A stretch of 64,000 nt of DNA, from positions 11,299,001 through 11,363,000 of the forward strand of contig NC_061134.1 in the NCBI RefSeq assembly GCF_905220365.1, given 5' to 3'. The stretch is from Vanessa cardui. Lineage: Eukaryota > Arthropoda > Insecta > Lepidoptera > Nymphalidae. Shown here piece after piece: positions 12,697-23,300 of the stretch (its first letter is position 1; every line of letters starts with the position of its first letter). The translations under genes and the position numbers were made by a program. The notes beneath the pieces are model-generated. The model saw nothing but the letters and a program-made list of their open reading frames with translations, did not search any database and was not told the DNA's origin.

Positions 12697-15600
12697 TCTT
12701 GAGCCAGACGAGCATGTCGTCCGGTTCCTGCTTGGCTCAGTCCAGCTGCTGCACCTGGACCACGGACGTCGGCGGCGGGATGGAGATCTCGTACTTGATG
12801 AGGCCGGTGCCTCGGCCCGTCGATAGCATCAAGCCGCCGACCTCTTTCACATCTCCACTAAAATTTAAAAAAGTAACAATTATTAACAACAACAGCCTGT
12901 AAACTTCTCACTGCTACGCTAAGGCCTCCTCTCCCTTTGAGGAGAAGGTTTTGAATATAATGTTGTCTTAAATTTTCGCGATTATTACACATTTAAATAA
13001 AACTAATTATAACGCGATGAATCGCGTGTATTAATTATTTTTAAACATCCCGACGTTTCGAGCACTTTGCAGTGTTCGTGGTCACGGGTAGACTAAGACT
13101 TCTTAGTCTTCTTAGTCTACCCGTGAATTAATATACGCGATTCATCCGTTATAATTAGTTTTATTTTAAAGGTTTTGAATATGTTCCACGACGCCGTTCC
13201 AATGCAGGTTTCCTCACGATGTTTTCCTTCACCGGCGAGCACGAGATGAATTATAAACACAAATTAAGCACATGAATATTCAGCGGTGCTTGCTTTGGTT
13301 TAAACCCGCCGTCATCGGTTAAGATGCACGCGTTCTAACCACTGGACCATCTCGGCTCTCAACAATTATTAAATCAATTACGAACTACTGATATTTTAGA
13401 AGACCAACAGCAATACTTTGACGACCTTCATTTTCACACACGAGTGGTGTGTACACCGGTTTTCATGGGTACGCCACTCTGAGGTCCCGGGTTCGATTCC
13501 CGGCCGAGTCGATGTAGATTATCATTAGTTTTCTATGTTGTCTTGGGTCTGGGTGTTTGTGGTACCGTCGTTACTTCCGATTTCCATAACACAAGTGCTT
13601 CAGCTACTTACATTGGGATCAGAGTAATGTATGTGATGTTGTCTCATATTTATTTATTATTTTAATACTTCTTTTTCACAGTTGGTATAATGTGCGTGCG
13701 TGTCGCGAGCTATGGGTGCGGGGGTGTACGTACGCGTGCTATGTGCGGGGGTGTACGTACGCGTGCTATGTGCGGGGGTGTACGTACGCGTGCTATGTGC
13801 GGAGGTGTACGTACGCGTGCTATGTGCGGGGGTGTACGTACGCGTGCTATGTGCGGGGGTGTACGTACGCGTGCTATGTGCGGGGGTGTACGTACGCGTG
13901 CTATGTGCGGGGGTGTACGTACGCGTGCTATGTGCGGAGGTGTACGTACGCGTGCTATGTGCGGGGGTGTACGTACGCGTGCTATGTGCGGAGGTGTACG
14001 TACGCGTGCTATGTGCGGGGGTGTACGTACGCGTGCTATGTGCGGAGGTGTACGTACGCGTGCTATGTGCGGGGGTGTACGTACGCGTGCTATGTGCGGG
14101 GGGGTGTACGTACGCGTGTCGCTTGTGCGTGAGCTGCGCGGCGAGCGGCTTGCCGTCGCGCGACACGATGTGCAGCGGCGAGCTGAGCAGCGTGCGGCGG
14201 CCCGCCACCGTGCCAACCACTATCTGGTTGCCGATCACCTGCCCCGAACGATTCGTAACCTACCACAAAATCATTATTAAAATTCCGAGATCATATATCA
14301 CTTAAACTCAAGTAACAGCCTATAAATTCCCACTGCTGGGCTAAAGGCCTCCTCTCCCTTTGAGGAGAAGGTTTGGAACATATTCCACAACGCTGTTCCA
14401 ATGCGGGTTGGTGGAATACACATGTGGCAGAATTTCTATGAAATTTGTCACATGCAGGTTTCCTCGCGATGTTTTCCTTCACCGCTGAGCACGAGATGAA
14501 TTATAAAGACAAATTAAGCACATGAATCAGCGGTGCTCGCCTGGGTTTGAACCCGCAATCATCGGTTAAGATGCACGCGTTCTAACCACTGGGCCATCTC
14601 AGCTCATAGCTCAGCTTAAACTCAAACTCAAATATCTTTATTCAATATAGAAGCATTACACTTTCTTATTGATGGTCAATTGAAACACTACCACCGGTTC
14701 GGAAAGAAAATACCCTGACCTGAGAAGAACCGGCGAAAGAAACTCAGCGGTTTTTTTTTTTTTTTTTGTTTGTCTTATGTATTATATAAATAAACAATTT
14801 AATATGAGATGAAATAGCCAGGAGGCGATCGTTTCATTCCCAAGGTGTGCTGTCGATCATAAACTCATTAATTGTATAATAACCTTTTGCACACAAGCGT
14901 TCCTTAATAATTTTCTTAAATTTGGCAACAGAGGCATTTTGAACTAACTATTACATATTCTTAAAGTGAAAAAAGTAAAGTAAAGTAACAGTCTGTAAAT
15001 TTCCCACTGCTGAGATAAGGCCTCCTTTTCCATTAAGGAGAGGGTTTGGAACATATTCCACCACGCTGTTCCAATGCGGGTTAGTGGAATGCACTTGTGG
15101 CAGAATTTCAATGAAATTAGACACATGCTTGCACATGCATTACACATGCAGGTTTCCTCACGATGTTTTCCTTCGCCGCCGAGCACGAGATGAATTATAA
15201 ACACAAATTAAGCACATATATATAGCGGTGCTTGCCTGGGTTTGAACCCGCAATCATCGGTTAAAATGCACGCGTTCTAACTACTGGGCCATCTCAGCAC
15301 TTTATATTACATATTCTATGTCATATTTATTATCTCCCCTCTCATATTGAACTAACTTGTTCTCTTACTAAACTTCTTTCATCGAAGATTGTCTGTAAGA
15401 GATAGCTTCGAACCATAAGACTGCTTATCCGCGCCCTTTCTTGATTTATGTTATTTTTTGTATTCTTGATTTATGTTATTAGTTATTTACGTTTTGAAAT
15501 AAAATATTTAAATGAAAAATGGTCGTGAAACTTCTTGTGTACTTACCACTTGTATGTGTGTAGGTTGCTGATGATCCTGTTGTTCTAACTCTAGGCTGTT

Positions 15601-18600
15601 CTGGTGTTGCACTTGCTGTTGATGTTGTTGCTGCTGTTGTTGTTGCTGTTGTTGTTGTTGTTGGACTTGTTGCTGTGCTTGCTGTGCAACCTGTTGTGCT
15701 GCTTGTTGCGCTGCCTGCTGTGCTGCCTGCTGCTGTGCTTGTTGCGTCGCTTGTTGCTGTGCTTGAGACTGAAATTAAATGAACATTTTTAAATCATCAC
15801 CAGTTCTGCATACAACTTTAAGAGAATTATGAAAAAAGAGAGAGAGAGAAAATAAAAAAAAACACAATGAATCTCCATCTCTATTGCAGAGAGGAGACCT
15901 TAGTACAGTGATGCCCATTTAAAGGCACTTACTACACTTTATTTTAGGGCGTGAACTCTTTTCTTCTATGTAATGGGGAAAAATAATAGAAATACCGACA
16001 ATCTGTACAACTTAAAGCACTTATTGGAAAACTGTAATTTTGCTGACATTTGTACATTATCGTAAGAACTCTTTATCCATTAATATTATTTGTTTCAAAT
16101 TTTACATTGATTTTTTTTTATGTTATAGGTTGGCGGACGAGCATATGGGCCACCTGATGGAAAGTGGCCACCATCACCCATAGACAATGACACTGTAAAA
16201 TATATTTAGCATACATTGTCAATGTGCCACCAACCTTGGGAACTAAGATGTTATGTCCCTTGTGCCTGTAGTTACACTGGCTCGCTCACCCTTCAAACCG
16301 GAACACAGCAATATTGAGTACTGTTATTTGGCGGTAGAATAACTGATGAGTGGGTGGTATCTACCTACCACCAAGTAGATAGCTATAATTTAAAGGTGTT
16401 ACTCACATTTCTTGGTGGCAAGTCCATATGCTGCCGCTGATGTAACATTAGATGATTCTTTTGGAAGAATGCTTTACCACATTGATCGCAAACATGCGTT
16501 CTTAATGTACAACTACCCTCTGGATGTCTGCAAATAAATAAAAATATTATTATTAATTAACATATATTTGATTTATGTAACTAAACTACTTCAATAGTTA
16601 TCTTATACCTCCTGTGATGTGCTAATAATCCATGCTTCGCAGCAAATCCTTTCCCACAGTCCACACAAAAGTGTAACTTCGGCCGAGGTGTAGATATGTG
16701 ATTCTGCAATAAAGAAATTGGTTTAAAATTTACCAATATCAGAATGTTTATATAATTTGAATACTACAGTTTTAAGAAACAATAACTTAATAGTGATTTA
16801 CATTAACATTCATCTATATTAATATTATAAGTGCGAATATAAGTCTATTTGTCTGTGTGTCTTGTGTGTCGCTCTTTCCACTGAACCGAATTCGATGAAA
16901 TTCCGTATGATGAATATTTCGACTCCAAGGGATATAGGCACACTTTTTCATGCCTTATAACTAATGATCACCAAAGACGTGAACAAAGCCGCAGGTGACC
17001 ACTAGTTATAAATGTATCTATTTTTATCGTATTAAACTCACTGTTGCAATTACTTGTGTATGAACAACGTTGTTTGGATTAGACGATATAATTTGAATGG
17101 GTTGATCTGGAACAAAGAAAAATAATTAGTTAATGTTCGTATAAGTTACAAAAGATTGATTTCAGAAGAAATCAAAATTGTATTGGAATAAAGCTTTATA
17201 AAGATCTAATTTTCAGTACATTTTACTAGATTACTTGTAGATATGTCGTTTTCAATAGTCTACTAAGGCGACCCTTTCTTTCTCGTTATGCGTTTTCTTA
17301 AAACCTTACTATGCTTTACGTTTTCTACTATTGTGTGCTTATTATGAGTTTTCCACAACTAACATATCGCAGAATACATTTATGTATTCATGCACATAGA
17401 TATTTGAGAGATAAACCATCATTGCGTTATGAGTCCAAGTGACAGTTATTTATACGGACGATATAAGATGTATTCGGCATTTCTGAGACTTTGCAATTGA
17501 AGATAACTCATTCGGTAGCTGCAAAGCGACTATATAGGGCGAACGGTAACGCCTTGACTGCATGTGACGCGACCTAAGGCGAAGGCATATCCTTCTTATT
17601 TCTGTGCGAATTCAATTTGGTGACGACTTTCAAAAGCACATGATCGGCCTAGTCGTAACGATGACGTAAACTAAATAATAATTTTACATAATCCACCCAA
17701 TTTATATATTTAGTAAATTAAGGTATGAATTTCATTATCATCAGCTCGTAGCATTTATATAATATATGCGAATGTTTTAGAAAAAAAACTTATAAGAAAA
17801 CATTCGCAACGCAAGTGGATCGAACTGGCGACCCAAGAGCGATCCAATAGGTTGGCTACTCAGTAGTACAAGGGACTAGCGATCGCCTAGGCTGGTTACT
17901 CAGTGTGCGTAGTACAAGGGACTAGCGATCGCCTAGGCTGGTAACTCAGTGTGTGTAGTACAAGGGACTAGCGATTGCCTAGGCTGGTAACTCAGTGTGT
18001 GTAGTACAAGGGACTAGCGATCCCCTAGCTCGGTTACTCAGTGTGTGTAGTACAAGGGACTAGCGATCGCCTAGGCTGGTTAGTCAGTGTGTGTAGTACA
18101 AGGGACTAGCGATCCCCTAGCTCGGTTAGTCAGTGTGTGTAGTACAAGGGACTAGCGATCGCCTAGGCTGGTAACTCAGTGTGTGTAGTACAAGGGACTA
18201 GCGATCCCCTAGCTCGGTTAGTCAGTGTGTGTAGTACAAGGGACTAGCGATCGCCTAGGCTGGTAACTCAGTGTGTGTAGTACAAGGGACTAGCGATCGC
18301 CTAGGCTGGTAACTCAGTGTGTGTAGTACAAGGGACTAGCGATCGCCTAGGCTGGTAACTCAGTGTGTGTAGTACAAGGGACTAGCGATCGCCTAGGCTG
18401 GTTACTCAGTGTGTGTAGTACAAGGGACTAGCGATCGCCTAGGCTGGTTACTCAGTGTGTGTAGTACAAGGGACTAGCGATCGCCTAGGCTGGTAACTCA
18501 GTGTGTGTAGTACAAGGGACTAGCGATCGCCTAGGCTGGTAACTCAGTGTGTGTAGTACAAGGGACTAGCGATCGCCTAGGCTGGTTACTCAGTGTGTGT

Positions 18601-20234
18601 AGTACAAGGGACTAGCGATCGCCTAGGCTGGTTACTCAGTGTGTGTAGTACAAGGGACTAGCGATCGCCTAGGCTGGTTACTCAGTGTGTGTAGTACAAG
18701 GGACTAGCGATCGCCTAGGCTGGTTACTCAGTGTGTGTAGTACAAGGGACTAGCGATCGCCTAGGCTGGTTACTCAGTGTGTGTAGTACAAGGGACTAGC
18801 GATCGCCTAGGCTGGTAACACAGTGTGTGTAGTACAAGGGACTAGCGATCGCCTAGGCTGGTTAGTCAGTGTGTGTAGTACAAGGGACTGACTGTGCGAG
18901 GCGTGCTGCGCGGCGGCCACGAGGCCGGGCTGCAGCGCCGCCGTGAGCGCGCACAGGTCCGTCACGCACGTGCGGTCGCCGGCGTGCAGGCGCACGTGCA
19001 GAGACAGCGCCTCCTGCGGACAACACACACTCGTTACTAACACACACCAATACGCGGGACTCCAGCTACGCGGAAGGTTACGTGTTTTTTTTGTTTTTTG
19101 TTTTTTTTTTTTTTTTTTCAATTTTGTTTGTTCTCACCAAGCTATTAGGCTTGACGGTGAGACGCGCTCATTTTGTTTAAAATACAAAAATAATGGTTCA
19201 CAATAAAATTAAAAAAAAAAAAAAGAAAAAAATAATCAAACATAACATCTTCTTCTTAAAAACATAAAAGTAAATCAAAAACTATAACTTATTTTTAATA
19301 TTATAAAGTTCACTGCGGTCTTGTTTCACGATGACGACAGGTTTTCGTCGTTGAGTAACAAGTCCCTGAGTTTTATTTTTAACATTTGTTTACTTATTTT
19401 ATCATTTTGCCAGTGAATTACGTTTACGACAGCCGGAGGACTTTAAAAACCAAAAACTTCTAATAACTAATATTTTAACTAAAATATAAAAAATACAACT
19501 AAACTTATTCTAAGAAACAATAGTGATCGATTATACGTAGTATCACATATTGAATCATCTTTAACTAATTAATTTTTACTATTTAAGATATCAAAACGCT
19601 GATTCAATTGTCTAATTGGGGTCGTACGCCGTAGCGGCGACATCCGGCGGCACCCTCATATGCAGCGTATGTAATAAGTGTTACACTCGAAATGTACACA
19701 AGATAGGGGCATTTTACAAACTACAAACCCTTTAAAGTTATTGTGAATTTGACTTCTCCATTTTATTATTTTTTTAGTTTTGTTTTATAAGCCATATAAT
19801 TAATTCAATGCTTTAACATTAAAATAAAAAAAAAAAACAATTCTATTCAAAACAATCCACTACCAAATAGACGTTTTAATTGTACCATTACTACCAACAT
19901 TTCGAATGATACCACATTTAGTGAGATCAAGCAAAATTTAAACCTATGCCTTTGATTTCGTGTTAATACTTGATTTCATATAAATAAATACCTTGGTATT
20001 GAAACAAGAGCCGCATTCGGGGCAAATATATCCTGGTGTTGCCTTTTCCGTTATAATTTGACCGTCAGCACCAATGACCTGTAAGTAAAAATACAATTTA
20101 TGTTATGTATAAAAATAAATGTTATATATATCATCATCATCAACAGCTTATATCTCATCATCTCTTTACATAATCTGACTAATACTCACTTGAACTATTT
20201 GTGGTTTAAAGTCATCCTGTTTTATAACAGTTGT

Positions 20235-20276
<42 letters not shown>

Positions 20277-20289
20277 TTGTTGTTGTTGC

Positions 20290-20321
<32 letters not shown>

Positions 20322-23300
20322 CTGTGCCTGTTGCTGTGCTTGTTGTTGTTGCTGCTGCTGCTGTTGTTGCTGTTGTTGTTGCTGCTGCTGCTGCGCTTGC
20401 TGTTGTTGCTGTTGAGTTTGCTGCGATTGCGGTGAGCTGAGACAATGCCTCGTCATCTTACAATGCTGTTGTAATTCTGATTTACATTTGAAAGCATCAC
20501 CGCAATCTAAACACGCAACTGTGCCTTCTCCCGTGTGGATTCTATAAACAAACAAAATATTTCAATTCCTGTATAAAATAATTTTATACGGTACATAGAT
20601 CATTTTTATGTTGACTCATTTGTCTTATTAATACAACGTTAACTTAATAAATGATGATGAAATCATTTATACTTACTTCATATGAGCTACAAGCGTCCTT
20701 TTCTGTAAGAACTCTTTACCGCAGACGGGACAAGCATGCGGTACTCTGCCGTGCACTCTGCCGTGGTTAACGAGCTGAAACTTTCTAGCAAAAGCCACTC
20801 CGCAGTCTGGGCATACGAATGGGGAGAGTGAGCCGTGAAATCGACTGTGCATAACCAGATGCTCCTGAAAAGATACAAATTTTACAGCAATTAGTAAGTA
20901 TCATAGTAAGCAACCGCAGTTATCACTATAAAATATGTATATATAGACGGATACAACTTAGATGTAGCATCGGCAATTTCGATAAAACCGATTACTGCCG
21001 ATTTATACAACTAATACAAATAGCTCCCTATCGCGCCATTTGACGCTATTCGTCGCTATATATTCTCGCGTCGTTAAATCCGTGAAAGCAAGTGCATGTA
21101 AATCGACGTGTCAAATTGACGAATATATTAGGTCATATGATATTACAAATTATTACGTTTGTGTAAAGATCATATTCACATAAGAAATAAACATTGGTAT
21201 TTTGGGATAGCGTACATAATTCGGATGTGATTGGTTTTACGAATTTTACAACATAGATGTTGTGTCGTACTATACATACTTTGGAAATATTAACCATATT
21301 CAAATATAAATTTCTCTTCCATACCTATGATTTCTAAATTATTTCTTAATCATTCAAATGTCTTTAAGATTTTATTCTTCTAGTTACCTTCTGCGCAAAG
21401 CTTTCCCCACAGTCTGTGCACACATAAGGCCGCTCGCCAGCGTGGTATTTGCTGTGCGTCACGAGGTGGCGCTTGAGAGGGAAACCGCGACCACATTCAC
21501 CACACACGAAGGGACGGTCGCGACTATGGACCTAGAGTAATTAAATAAATATTAATCATCATTTAGTAATATACATTAAACTAAAGTAATACTAGTCATA
21601 TTTTTAAAATGAGAAGCAAAACTCTGCAACAATTACAAGTCATTAGTCATACTTATTGAGAATTATATGTATAATAAAAGTTTAAATTTGCCTTCTTATC
21701 ACTCATTATTTGTATGCTTCCATTATTTTATTTATTTTTAATTTTCAAAATCCAACTGCTTATTGCAGTGATAGCAATCATACACCATATAAAACTACAC
21801 AATTGTATGTCCCAATTCCCTTTATATAACCTGTGATCATATGTCAAGATCCAGATACTCTATACTCAAAGATTTTATGCAGTACTTACTCTTGAATGCG
21901 TAACAAGGTGATGTTTGAGTGTAAATGCCATCTTACACTCATGACACCGATAAGGCCGCGCTGCTGAATGTAGCAGTAAATGTGTATTAAGACAATGTTT
22001 CCTCGCAAATGCCTTTCCACAATGTCCACAAACATGTGGTCTTTCACCTGAAAACATACAACATAACATCATATAGACATATTATAAAATATTGTTATTG
22101 ATTTTACTCATAAACATAATCATGCAAAGTAAATCATTCTAAGGATAAAATCTTACCAGTATGAACTCTTGCATGTGTCGTAAGATGGTGTTTCAACAAG
22201 AATGATTTGCCACACTCATCACATGAGTATGGTCGCTCTTTCAAAGGAGGCACTGCTGTCATCACTGTGTTGGTCATCATATCAGTTTGCGAATAAACTG
22301 CCTGAATGACAAATAAATTAGCATTAGTAATTATTTATAAGAAATAAAAATAATTAATTAAACAATATTGTTTTAATGGAACACAATTGAACTGATGTTT
22401 ATTTATTCATTTATACATATTGCTGTTTGGTCTTTTAAATAAATTTTTTGAAGAACATCAAACTCTTAACTTAAAAACTAAAAAAATACAATAATTTAAG
22501 CAGTAAAAAAGAAATATTAACAGAAAACAATGATATGTTTATGTAATGATTTAACTTATCAACAACAAAAAAAATGTTGAAAAAACAAGGGTTGTAGCAA
22601 CAACAATAATCGTCATACTCACTTTTGGAGAATTATTTGCTGTACCAGGTTCCTGCTTAGCATGCAAAAGATGGTGTTGATGAACGGTAGTTGTTGGTAT
22701 TGTATCAGCTTGTGATTGCTGTACTGTTGCTTCTGCAAGACTCTTCAAGCCACCATTCAATAGTGTATGATTTAATTGGGAAGCATCTATGACTGGTGTC
22801 GCAATGCCTTGAGCTTGCAAGGCACGTTTCATTAGGATCTCATTACATTCTTCCGCAGTAAGCTGTATGGGGCCAATGGGTGTCATGAAGGGCTTTGATG
22901 CTAAATTTGTTGCTGAAAATTTTAATTGAGTGATTTTAATTTACACAAATTAAATGAAACATAATATTTGTTTATATTCAAATGCCTAGTAATTTTATTG
23001 TATAAATAGTTAAGTATTTGTCACAGCCAACCAATTCAATAAGCCTTTTAATTAACAGCCTAGCCTTTTTAGTATGCAATACTTTTCAATTAGTGGCCTG
23101 AGTAACATTAATCCAAAACATTTTTTTATAACTGAAGTCGTAAACAATGACTCTCTACTACTATAAAAGTTCTTCTGATCCATAAGTAAATATGCTAAAG
23201 AACAGCGCATGGAAGACATGACTAATTAATCAATTTATATTAATAGTTGGTGAGTTATAGAACTTGACATACGGTAATAATTTTATTCATCATTAACTAT

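Noticed and set aside
13690..14305. Several overlapping long ORFs on both strands
   Set aside because: They are a by-product of the 27-bp tandem repeat, whose length is a multiple of three. Only the minus-strand frame continuing from exon 15 has any case, and only as intron retention.
14944..15204. ORFs of 60-86 codons
   Set aside because: They lie wholly in a family A SINE; the same peptide recurs in other SINE copies (e.g. 43977, 62300).
15604..15792. Plus-strand leucine-rich ORF resembling a signal or membrane segment
   Set aside because: Antisense reading of the Q/A tract in exon 14.
17842..18891. Possible CRISPR-like array (regular repeats)
   Set aside because: Repeats are directly tandem with no unique spacers, in an intron of an animal gene; it is a minisatellite.
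18807..19121. 104-codon minus-strand ORF
   Set aside because: It is exon 10 plus read-through into the preceding intron and the following minisatellite; the splice-defined exon is annotated instead.
20100..20440. Plus-strand poly-leucine and poly-valine/alanine ORFs
   Set aside because: Antisense readings of the CAG/CAA-coded glutamine tract in exon 8.
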